Notes: generated by a model from the letters alone, not told the origin. 10,389 nt of DNA from Candidatus Woesearchaeota archaeon (GCA_019322535.1 JAHWIM010000027.1:1-10389), one strand, 5' to 3'; shown: positions 5,845-10,389, counted from the stretch's first letter. Made by a program: numbers and translations.

Positions 5845-7188
5845 CTAAAGGGAATCTAAGGGACTTTTTACTTTTTTCAAGATTTCTTTCTTTTTATTTT
5901 CATATTCTTTAAAAATAGAATCCCAATTAGGACCTTTTTTGAATATAAATAATCTCATATAATCAAAAAGTGGATTTTTGTCCCAAGGGAAAGCTCCATT
6001 TGTTAAAACCCAAAGTTCTCTGTCTTGAGCAAGATAATCTATGACTTTACTAACTCTGCATGAAAAACATTCTATAAATATGCTTTTTTCATTATTAATT
6101 ACTCCAACATCTGGCTTATTGCTTCCAAAGTATCTTTCAAAAAATATTTCTGAATCTGAAAATCCTTCATTTTTTAATAAAACATAAGCCATATATTTAG
6201 CAAATTTTTGAGGTTCTGCTATTTTTTTAGTCTCTTTTTCTTTGGGTTCTTGGATTGGAGGGATTGCATTTTCTTCTACATTTATCGCTCCTTTTGTTAT
6301 AAAATAAGCCACAATATCCATATAATATGGATCAAAGTATCTTGAATCGCCTTGAACTAAGATTTTATTTGTCAAATTATAATTTTTTTGTAAAGCAGTG
6401 TTGAAAGATATATTTTCTAGCTTATCTTGCGCTTTTTTAAAAATTTCTTCTGAGATTATGGATTGATGCTCTCCTTTGTAGTTTTCTTTAAATTTTATTT
6501 CTCCTAAATAAGTCCTATTTTTTAACAATTTAATCAGGCCCCTTGTAGTAAGGCCATTTTGCTTAGCAATTTGAGTTAAACTAAGATTTGTATTAATAAA
6601 AATGTTAAAAATCTGTTCAATCACTTTTTTGTTTTCTTCATCAATTGTAAGTTGGCCATTAATAAGCTTATAACCCCTGGGTGCTTTGGTTATCGCTTTG
6701 CCTTCTTTGGCTTTTTCAGTCATTCCAAATATTGTTCTTTCACTTATTATGTCCCTTTCAAATTCTGCAAAAGCAGATATTATGTGAAACATCAGCTTTC
6801 CAGAAGCAGAGGCAGTTTCTATTTTATCTTGTAATGATATAAAATCTACTTCCCATTCTTTTAATTTTTCAATTGTTAAAATTAAATCTTTTAAGCTTCT
6901 ACTAAATCTATCAAGCTTATAAACAAAAATCGCATTAAATTTTTTGTCTTCTGCATCTTTCAAAAGTTGTTTTAATGCAGGCCTGTGTTTTATGTCTTTT
7001 GCAGATTTGCCTTCATCTTTGTAAATCTTAAATAATTCATAGCCTGTTGCCTGGGCATAATTTTTTAGTGCATCTTCTTGAGCAGCTAAACTAAAACCTT
7101 GTTTTGCTTGTTCTTCTGTGCTAACTCTAGTATAAATCGCTGCTTTAGACGCTAATTTCTGTGTACTTAGGGTGTTATTTTTTTTCAT
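5845..7188 (-). CDS. Serine recombinase with a PD-(D/E)XK nuclease-like C-terminal domain
   Basis: A 447-residue site-specific recombinase. The N-terminal resolvase domain (about 14-155) has the catalytic serine S23 in YTRVSTEEQ, with R21. It also has D58 and S62 in DEGKSAKD, R69-P70, YKLDRFSR (90-97) and the ER motif AEFERDIISERT (141-152). A compact recombinase domain (about 169-257) follows, with RGYKL, a probable helix-turn-helix (SLTQIAKQNGLTTRG, 203-217) and RTYLGEIKF. The zinc ribbon and long coiled coil usual in large serine integrases are absent. Instead, residues 325-420 show the helix-strand-strand-strand-helix order of a PD-(D/E)XK fold: E351, PD at 359-360 and IEC at 372-374. The usual Lys of ExK is replaced by F375; K381 in the next helix is a possible stand-in. 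Cleavage activity of this domain is therefore uncertain. The gene probably mobilises the surrounding accessory DNA. Confidence 0.88.
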   Translation of the reverse strand: MKKNNTLSTQKLASKAAIYTRVSTEEQAKQGFSLAAQEDALKNYAQATGYELFKIYKDEGKSAKDIKHRPALKQLLKDAEDKKFNAIFVYKLDRFSRSLKDLILTIEKLKEWEVDFISLQDKIETASASGKLMFHIISAFAEFERDIISERTIFGMTEKAKEGKAITKAPRGYKLINGQLTIDEENKKVIEQIFNIFINTNLSLTQIAKQNGLTTRGLIKLLKNRTYLGEIKFKENYKGEHQSIISEEIFKKAQDKLENISFNTALQKNYNLTNKILVQGDSRYFDPYYMDIVAYFITKGAINVEENAIPPIQEPKEKETKKIAEPQKFAKYMAYVLLKNEGFSDSEIFFERYFGSNKPDVGVINNEKSIFIECFSCRVSKVIDYLAQDRELWVLTNGAFPWDKNPLFDYMRLFIFKKGPNWDSIFKEYENKKKEILKKVKSPLDSL

Positions 7189-7206
7189 GTTCTCTTTTTT
7201 TGTTTA

Positions 7207-7230
7207 CTAAGGGACCCCTTGGTATATAAA
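7207..7230 (-). promoter_or_regulatory. Recombinase promoter with short palindrome downstream of the TATA box
   Basis: On the minus strand TTTATATA (7223-7230) would start transcription near 7200, about a dozen bases before the ATG at 7188. Between the TATA box and the start lies AAGGG-AC-CCCTT (7209-7220), an inverted repeat with five-base arms placed where a repressor would block initiation. The overlapping CTAAGGGAC (7207-7215) recurs just inside the other end of the gene at 5856-5864. Confidence 0.5.
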
Positions 7231-7266
7231 TTTTATTGTTAAAAATAACCCTTATAGATATAAATC

Positions 7267-7319
7267 TAAAACTTTTAATCATTAATTAAAAAGTTTATTG
7301 AATAAAAAAATTAAGAAAA
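7267..7319 (+). repeat. 53-nt imperfect direct repeat, copy 1
   Basis: Aligns without gaps to 7576-7628 with 44 of 53 identical bases by hand count. It begins with TAAAACTTTTAA and ends with ATTAAGAAAA in both copies. The sequence is A-rich, which lowers the significance, but the long ungapped register argues for a true duplication. Confidence 0.55.
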
Positions 7320-7359
7320 GATTAAAAGTTTTAATTATAAAGAATTAATAATTTCAACC

Positions 7360-7377
7360 AAAAAGCCGGGCTTTTTT
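7360..7377 (+). terminator. Hairpin with T-run
   Basis: AAAAAGC (7360-7366), loop CGG and GCTTTTT (7370-7376), followed by one more T. A related GGCTTTTTGAT occurs about 30 bases later (7400-7410). It resembles an intrinsic terminator on the plus strand, but no plus-strand gene precedes it. It could end an unannotated small RNA or, read in reverse, terminate transcripts from the gene at 8164. Confidence 0.35.
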
Positions 7378-7451
7378 GATAAAAATAAGGCAGGGATTTA
7401 AGGCTTTTTGATCTATCTTTGATTTCTGAAAAAAAGGCAAACCATATCATC

Positions 7452-7488
7452 TTGCGGCAATATGGGTTTATTGCAAACGCTCGCGCAA
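7452..7488. other. Nested inverted repeats in a GC-richer patch
   Basis: GCAATA (7457-7462) pairs with TATTGC (7469-7474) across a six-base loop. Outside it TTGCG (7452-7456) can pair with CGCAA (7484-7488), leaving a short unpaired segment on one side. The patch is GC-rich relative to its flanks, which in AT-rich archaea can mark a structured RNA. It matches no tRNA or C/D box pattern that I could find. Confidence 0.3.
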
Positions 7489-7575
7489 AAAATTTATTTA
7501 AAAAATTAAAATCATAAATTTTGAAAAATTAAAATTTTTTGAAAAAAACAAAAAATTTGTTAAAAATTATTCGTA

Positions 7576-7628
7576 TAAAACTTTTAAGCAAAGATTAAAA
7601 TGTTTGTAGAATAAAAGTATTAAGAAAA
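7576..7628 (+). repeat. 53-nt imperfect direct repeat, copy 2
   Basis: Partner of 7267-7319, starting 309 bases downstream. The pair brackets the GC-richer hairpin region. Each copy contains an internal inverted AAACTTTTAA / TTAAAA-GTTT pair, although in this copy the second arm is interrupted by one base. Confidence 0.55.
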
Positions 7629-7639
7629 AACAAAAAATT

Positions 7640-8164
7640 TTAGCCAAGAATCTTTTGTTCAATCTTTAAAATGTTTTTCTTTGCTTGCAGATTTTTGAAT
7701 TTTGGATCAAGCAAAATATGTGGGATTGTATTAACATATATTTTTTGGATTGGTATTCCTTTTTGCAAAAGATTTGTTACATACTCTCTTACTAAAGGTA
7801 TGGATATTTTAATTTTTTTAGCAAGCTGGTGGTATGTAAGTGGTTTTTCTTCTGTGTAGAGATTTAAGAAAACATTTTTTTCTGTTGTTGTTAATGGATC
7901 AATGTCTTCAAACTTAGGCTTTTTTAGGAGTTTTTTGCCTGTTAAATTGCTTAAAACATTGAATATTTCATCTATTCTTTCGTTTAATTTAGCTATTTTA
8001 TTGTCTAGCTCGCACAAATATTCATAATTTGACTGAATTTCAGAGCTATTTACATTAACAGTATCAAGATGTTCATCTAATTCTCTGTATACATGGGAAA
8101 ATGCTACTTTTATTTTCTTGTCGTCTAATTTAGAGTCTACTCTCTTCAATAGAATATCATCCAT
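7640..8164 (-). CDS. Coiled-coil plus winged-helix DNA-binding protein
   Basis: A 174-residue protein with an N-terminal helical/coiled-coil part (about 15-72) and a winged-helix domain (about 91-155). The latter begins LTTTEKNVFLNLY and continues through the recognition-helix region LAKKIKISIPLVREYVTNLL (114-133). This order resembles archaeal MarR/ArsR-like regulators that dimerise through a coiled coil, but I cannot name a family. Its N-terminal helix (KVAFSHVYRELDEHL, 19-33) resembles that of the upstream neighbour. The ATG is preceded by a purine-rich AGGGGTGG six bases upstream and a TATA box (ATATTTAAAT) near 8199-8208. It lies 62 bp downstream of its relative on the same strand and upstream of the recombinase. 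A role in controlling the recombinase or the element is an inference. Confidence 0.8.
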   Translation of the reverse strand: MDDILLKRVDSKLDDKKIKVAFSHVYRELDEHLDTVNVNSSEIQSNYEYLCELDNKIAKLNERIDEIFNVLSNLTGKKLLKKPKFEDIDPLTTTEKNVFLNLYTEEKPLTYHQLAKKIKISIPLVREYVTNLLQKGIPIQKIYVNTIPHILLDPKFKNLQAKKNILKIEQKILG

Positions 8165-8170
8165 TAATTA

Positions 8171-8208
8171 CCACCCCTAACTTTTATTAAAAGAACTTAT
8201 TTAAATAT
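8171..8208 (-). promoter_or_regulatory. Promoter and ribosome binding site of the gene at 8164
   Basis: On the minus strand ATATTTAAAT (8199-8208) is a TATA-like box that would start transcription near 8177. AGGGGTGG (8171-8178) is a Shine-Dalgarno-like purine run six bases before the ATG. If the predicted start is right the leader is only about a dozen bases, so the two signals are close to the limit of working together. Confidence 0.4.
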
Positions 8209-8226
8209 TTTTTGATGTACGAAAAT

Positions 8227-8802
8227 TTATTTGACGATATGTACTTTTGGTAAATATGTTTTTTCTTTATTAGATTCTATTGTATCAATTTCTTCATCTT
8301 GCTCTAATTCTGCAAGAAGCCTATAGAAAGAACTCTTAGAACAAAGGCCTTGTTCTTCAACAATTATCTCTTTTAACTGCGGGCCAGAGATTTTTTCATA
8401 TTTTTTAATAAATGAAAAGATAACACTTTTGACATAATTTTTTGAATTCTTGGATATCTTCTTCATAAGCCTTTCTTTGAGGGGTGCTTTTCTTTCTGTT
8501 TTCTGCTGCTCTATTGCATCAATTCTTTTATGTAGGTCTTCTATTCTTTGCAAAACAGGCCCATATGAATAAGAATTATCTACTATTCTTTTGATCTCTT
8601 CATGTGTATTTGGAATGTATTTAAGGTGTTCTTCAATCCTTGAAAGTCTGGCATCTGTTTCATTATGTTTATGATGAAAATATTGAAGCCATCTAAAAGT
8701 ATGATTCATATCTTGTTTTACTTTTTGAAAAGCTAATGAAAGAAAATTATGTAATTTGTTTATACCTATTGCACTTGATCTTTTTTTGAATAACCATGCC
8801 AT
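8227..8802 (-). CDS. Coiled-coil plus winged-helix protein, relative of the downstream gene
   Basis: I start this gene at the ATG at 8802, giving 191 residues beginning MAWLFKKRSSA. An ATG at 8823 would add seven hydrophobic residues but lies inside the likely TATA box. The N-terminal part (about 15-65) is a long helix with the pattern LAFQKVKQDMNHTFRWLQYF. A coiled coil follows (about 76-105), then a Lys-rich linker and a C-terminal winged-helix domain (about 122-185) with SGPQLKEIIVEEQGLCSKSS and FYRLLAELEQDEEID. The first segment resembles the neighbouring gene at 8164 (AF-x-x-V-x-x-acidic spacing), suggesting paralogues. MAW-start proteins of this kind seem common in DPANN genomes from memory, but I cannot name a family. 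DNA binding is inferred from the winged helix only. A repeat array of potential binding sites lies directly upstream. Confidence 0.75.
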   Translation of the reverse strand: MAWLFKKRSSAIGINKLHNFLSLAFQKVKQDMNHTFRWLQYFHHKHNETDARLSRIEEHLKYIPNTHEEIKRIVDNSYSYGPVLQRIEDLHKRIDAIEQQKTERKAPLKERLMKKISKNSKNYVKSVIFSFIKKYEKISGPQLKEIIVEEQGLCSKSSFYRLLAELEQDEEIDTIESNKEKTYLPKVHIVK

Positions 8803-8824
8803 AAAAGCTAGAAAGTATATCATA

Positions 8825-8834
8825 TTAATAAACT
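8825..8834 (-). promoter_or_regulatory. TATA box for the gene at 8802
   Basis: GTTTATTAAT-type box on the minus strand, centred about 27 nt before the ATG at 8802. It supports the shorter, leaderless start. The repeat array begins about 14 bp further upstream, well placed for control of this promoter. Confidence 0.5.
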
Positions 8835-8847
8835 TTTCGATGATTTT

Positions 8848-9030
8848 TGGGACAACTTAGAGACTACTGCGGGACTAGTAATGGGACAAATTCTTCTTCT
8901 GTAAAAGATATAATTCTTGGGAATAAATTAGGATTGTCCTGGGATTGTCCTAAGACTGTCCTAGGACTGAGACTGGCTGAGACTGCTAAATTCAAGGGTT
9001 TCGGGCTTTCTGGGACAAAAGTTGGGACAA
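8848..9030 (+). repeat. TGGGACAA motif array with central 11-bp tandem repeats
   Basis: TGGGACAA occurs at 8848-8855, 8882-8889, 9011-9018 and 9023-9030, with a shorter GGGAC at 8871-8875. In the centre are five contiguous 11-base units. GGATTGTCCTG (8931-8941), GGATTGTCCTA (8942-8952) and AGACTGTCCTA (8953-8963) are clear. GGACTGAGACT (8964-8974) and GGCTGAGACTG (8975-8985) are more diverged. The first three contain TTGTCC or CTGTCC, the reverse complement of the outer motif's core, so the central sites are inverted relative to the outer ones. Eleven bases is about one helical turn. This fits a binding-site array (operator, iteron or recombination site) better than a gene; a 64-codon TTG-initiated frame across it is not convincing. 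Confidence 0.6.
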
Positions 9031-9211
9031 TGATTAAATAAAAATATTTTGAATGTTTGGGAAATATTTTTGAAAAAAATAAAATAATTTTTTAAAAATT
9101 TGAAAATAAAAATTAAGTTTTTTTTGTAAAAAAAATTGAAAACAAAATAAGATTTGAAAAATATTTTTTAAGAAAAAAATAATTAAAATTAAATTGAAAA
9201 ATAAAAGATCT

Positions 9212-9278
9212 AAATTTGGCAAAAAGTGAGTTTAGAAATTTAACATAAGATAGTAAAATTTGGCAAAAAAAGTGGGTT
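9212..9278 (+). repeat. Two copies of an AAATTTGGCAAAAA-type repeat
   Basis: AAATTTGGCAAAAA is found at 9212-9225 and 9256-9269, followed in each case by AGTGAGTTT or AGTGGGTTT after differing numbers of A. These look like diverged relatives of the 22-nt repeat further right, sharing the AAAAAGTGAG core. Confidence 0.45.
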
Positions 9279-9284
9279 TTTGAG

Positions 9285-9306
9285 GTAAAAAGTGAGAGTT
9301 TGTAGG
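9285..9306 (+). repeat. Exact 22-nt direct repeat, copy 1
   Basis: Identical over 22 bases to 9432-9453. It starts GTAAAAAGTGAGAG and ends TTTGTAGG, with mismatches immediately on both sides. The core AAAAGTGAG recurs at 9222, in the leader of the next gene (9519-9527) and near the start of its coding region. Confidence 0.7.
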
Positions 9307-9363
9307 CTATAATAAATAAGTATAAAAATAAGTATATTCTAAGGAAATATTTAGCTAAAATAA

Positions 9364-9381
9364 GATAATAAGTTTATTATC
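9364..9381. repeat. Inverted repeat GATAATAA-GT-TTATTATC
   Basis: Perfect eight-base arms around a two-base centre, lying between the two 22-nt direct repeats. It has the form of an operator for a dimeric protein. In such AT-rich DNA, chance palindromes of this kind are not rare. Confidence 0.35.
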
Positions 9382-9431
9382 AAGATTGAACTAAAATGCT
9401 CAAAATAAGCTAGTTTTTGCTTAAAAATCAA

Positions 9432-9453
9432 GTAAAAAGTGAGAGTTTGTAGG
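9432..9453 (+). repeat. Exact 22-nt direct repeat, copy 2
   Basis: Second copy of the repeat at 9285-9306. The copies start 147 bases apart, close to 14 turns of B-form DNA, so bound proteins would sit on the same face. With only two exact copies and no regular spacer, this is not a CRISPR array. Confidence 0.7.
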
Positions 9454-9480
9454 GATTTGAAAGATACTAGATTTACAAAG

Positions 9481-9490
9481 ATTTATATAA
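9481..9490 (+). promoter_or_regulatory. TATA box for the METTL5-type gene
   Basis: ATTTATATAA, a near-consensus box. Start of transcription is expected near 9511-9514, which leaves a leader of about 22-25 bases before the ATG at 9536. The predicted transcription start falls on an ATG that opens a five-codon frame (9514-9531). Confidence 0.65.
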
Positions 9491-9513
9491 AATATGGGGA
9501 TGTAGACAGACAA

Positions 9514-9531
9514 ATGAGAAAAGTGAGATAA
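9514..9531 (+). other. Possible leaderless five-codon upstream frame (MRKVR)
   Basis: ATG AGA AAA GTG AGA TAA ends four bases before the ATG of the methyltransferase gene. Its ATG lies where the TATA box predicts the mRNA 5' end, so it could be read as a leaderless minigene and couple or restrain translation of the main gene. It could equally be chance, with the GTGAGA serving as a weak ribosome binding site. Confidence 0.3.
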
Positions 9532-9535
9532 AACA

Positions 9536-10180
9536 ATGGAGATTAGCTCAAAATCAAAACTAGCAGTACTGCTTTCAAGGCTAAAAGGCTTTGAAATTGG
9601 AAAAGTGAGAACTAAGCTAGAGCAATACCAGACAGATTCTGAGATTGCAGCAGAAGTTATCTGGTTTGCAAGCTACAACGGAGATATTTCTGGAAAAGTG
9701 ATAGTTGACCTTGGATGCGGGACAGGAATTCTTGGAATTGGTGCATTAGCGATGGGTGCAGAGAAGGTTTATTTTGTGGATATCGACGAGAAAGCAATAG
9801 AAATCGCAAAGGAGAATCTGAAATTTGTTGAAAAGGAGATGGAAATTGAATTAGGAAAAAGTGAATTTATCGTCGAGGATGTTAAGAATTTTAAGAAAAA
9901 AGCTGATGTTGTTTTGCAGAATCCTCCTTTTGGTGTAAAGGTTAAACATGCTGATAGAGTTTTCTTAGAGCAAGCTATTGAAGTTGCTCCTGTGATTTAT
10001 TCTTTTCATAAATTAGAATCAGATAAATTTATCGACGATTTCATAAAGAAAAAAGGATTTAAAATGAGTCATTTTTGGAGTTTTGATTTTCCTTTAAAGA
10101 TGACTATGGAATACCATAGGAAGAAAATACACAGGATTAAAGTGGGTTGTTGGAGATTAGAAAAGCTTATAAATAACTAG
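9536..10180 (+). CDS. METTL5-family N6-adenine RNA methyltransferase
   Basis: A 214-residue SAM-dependent methyltransferase. It has the family's N-terminal LEQYQT (28-33), SAM-binding motif I VDLGCGTGILGIGA (57-70), the acidic end of strand 2 at VDID (81-84) and the catalytic NPPFG (129-133) typical of N6-adenine methylation. A basic C-terminal strand region (HRKKIHRIKVGCWRLEK) is also typical. Human METTL5 with TRMT112 modifies one adenosine of 18S rRNA. Archaeal homologues are thought to do the same on 16S rRNA with a Trm112 partner, so ribosome maturation is the likely role here. No Trm112 gene is visible nearby. Length matches the family. The start is supported by a TATA box about 50 bases upstream and a weak GTGAGA ribosome binding site. 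rpoL follows after 15 bases. Confidence 0.92.
   Translation: MEISSKSKLAVLLSRLKGFEIGKVRTKLEQYQTDSEIAAEVIWFASYNGDISGKVIVDLGCGTGILGIGALAMGAEKVYFVDIDEKAIEIAKENLKFVEKEMEIELGKSEFIVEDVKNFKKKADVVLQNPPFGVKVKHADRVFLEQAIEVAPVIYSFHKLESDKFIDDFIKKKGFKMSHFWSFDFPLKMTMEYHRKKIHRIKVGCWRLEKLINN
10166..10174 (+). promoter_or_regulatory. Possible internal promoter for rpoL
   Basis: CTTATAAAT, centred 26 nt before the ATG at 10196, lies within the last codons of the methyltransferase gene. The spacing would give a leaderless rpoL mRNA. The gap between the genes shows no good Shine-Dalgarno, which fits rpoL having this promoter of its own besides any read-through. Confidence 0.45.
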
Positions 10181-10195
10181 ATAATTCTGGTTAAC

Positions 10196-10389
10196 ATGAA
10201 AGTAAATATTGTCGAGGAAACTAAGAACAAAATTGTTATTGAATTAAAAGGAGAAACACACACATTCTGTAATGCTCTTAAGAAGGAATTATGGAATGAC
10301 AAACATGTTAAGATAGCTGGTTATAATATTGCTCATCCTTTGGTTGGTGTTCCTAAAATTGTTGTAGAAACTGATGGAAAAGAAGCACC
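10196..10389 (+). CDS. rpoL: DNA-directed RNA polymerase subunit L (Rpb11-like), N-terminal part
   Basis: The frame opened by the ATG at 10196 runs 64 codons to the window edge without a stop. It reads as subunit L of archaeal RNA polymerase, the homologue of eukaryotic Rpb11, which pairs with subunit D to form the assembly platform. The family pattern is clear. An acidic N-terminal strand is followed by GETHTFCNALKKELW (20-34), matching the usual D/E-HT-x-x-N-x-L-x-x-L. Next comes V-x-x-A-G-Y-x-x-x-HPLVGVPKIVVETDG (38-61), matching the conserved HPL-x-G-x-P-x-x-TDG segment. Full-length members are about 90-100 residues, so roughly a third is missing only because the window ends. It follows the METTL5-type gene by 15 bases. 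Confidence 0.93.
   Translation, partial: MKVNIVEETKNKIVIELKGETHTFCNALKKELWNDKHVKIAGYNIAHPLVGVPKIVVETDGKEA

Larger units (their letters stand above)
7189..7639. other. 450-bp gene-free region upstream of the recombinase
   Basis: No convincing protein gene lies here. The outer parts are very AT-rich and carry the two copies of a 53-nt imperfect direct repeat. The middle (about 7360-7490) is clearly GC-richer and contains hairpins. The half-site AAACTTTTAA/TTAAAAGTTT occurs several times in both orientations (7269-7279, 7286-7295, 7321-7335, 7578-7587). The layout would suit a regulatory region, a small RNA gene or a replication origin, and I cannot choose among these. Confidence 0.5.
5845..9480. 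mobile_element. Putative integrated element or accessory island (boundaries uncertain)
   Basis: The segment combines a serine recombinase, two related DNA-binding-type proteins, two long gene-free tracts and several repeat families, between blocks of compact chromosomal genes. That content is typical of a small integrated plasmid or virus remnant. Against this, I found no convincing attachment-site pair, tRNA target, replication protein or capsid gene. The borders given are only the outermost elements that look foreign. Confidence 0.35.
9031..9480. other. Extremely AT-rich gene-free tract
   Basis: No supportable gene. From 9041 to 9210 only 17 of 170 bases are G or C by hand count, and only two are C. 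The rest of the tract to the METTL5-type gene stays C-poor. It contains the AAAAGTGAG repeats and an inverted repeat, both listed separately. The tract could be a DNA-unwinding region, a promoter-rich spacer or decayed sequence. Confidence 0.55.

Noticed and set aside
7189..7639. A tRNA or C/D box RNA gene, or a tRNA attachment site, near the recombinase.
   Set aside because: I found no cloverleaf, no GGTTCRANNCC-type T-arm and no paired C and D boxes here or elsewhere in the window.
8847..9041. A 64-codon frame beginning with TTG across the repeat array.
   Set aside because: It has a non-ATG start without a ribosome binding site, and its sequence is largely a readout of the TGGGACAA and 11-bp repeats. 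A repeat or binding-site array explains the DNA better.
9034..9222. A minus-strand 62-codon frame rich in Phe, Ile and Leu.
   Set aside because: The composition simply reflects the A-rich low-complexity DNA (only 10% GC in most of it). There is no promoter or ribosome binding site, and it shows no transmembrane pattern with normal polar boundaries.
5820..9350. Attachment-site direct repeats bounding the putative element (TCTAAGG near 5855 and near 9338).
   Set aside because: The shared stretch is only seven bases, which is expected by chance in this length of AT-rich DNA.
9285..9453. A CRISPR array based on the 22-nt repeats.
   Set aside because: There are only two exact copies, separated by 125 bases, with no regular spacer length and no cas genes in the window.

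Overview
The window looks like a piece of the chromosome of a low-GC archaeon, most likely a DPANN-type lineage (Pacearchaeota/Woesearchaeota-like). I infer this from an archaeal gene set: RNA polymerase subunit L, a METTL5-type methyltransferase, a PAC2-family protein and a Mth938-like protein. TATA boxes about 26 nt upstream of many start codons also fit, as do the small compact proteins and the very AT-rich intergenic DNA. The lineage is not proven.

Left part (1-5764): ordinary, tightly packed archaeal genes. A large coiled-coil protein runs off the left edge on the minus strand (1-1326). It is divergent from a plus-strand pair: a Lys-rich helical protein (1492-2436) and a four-helix membrane protein built from an internal duplication (2514-2906). 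These two are separated by a hairpin region that can fold in two mutually exclusive ways, one of which hides the second gene's ribosome binding site. Facing them is a minus-strand operon of two paralogous small membrane proteins and a Mth938-like protein (3950-2907). A PAC2-family protein (4041-4754) is divergent from that operon and converges on an unrecognised helical protein with a C-terminal Cys cluster (5764-4751); the two stop codons share TTAA.

Middle part (5845 to about 9480): looks like accessory or integrated DNA. It holds a serine recombinase whose C-terminus appears to be a PD-(D/E)XK-nuclease-like domain, a 450-bp intergenic region with a 53-nt imperfect direct repeat and GC-richer hairpins, and two related coiled-coil/winged-helix proteins. 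These are followed by an array of TGGGACAA and 11-bp tandem repeats, then a roughly 500-bp gene-free tract that is extremely AT-rich, nearly free of C on the plus strand, and carries an exact 22-nt direct repeat. A recombinase, DNA-binding proteins and repeat arrays together suggest a degenerate or small integrated element. No clear attachment sites or replication protein were found.

Right part (9481-10389): returns to core genes, a METTL5-family N6-adenine methyltransferase followed by the start of rpoL (RNA polymerase subunit L), cut by the window edge. Many genes (1326, 3950, 4041, 5764, 8802, 10196) have a TATA box spaced for leaderless transcription. A few (1492, 2514, 8164) have a Shine-Dalgarno-like sequence instead.
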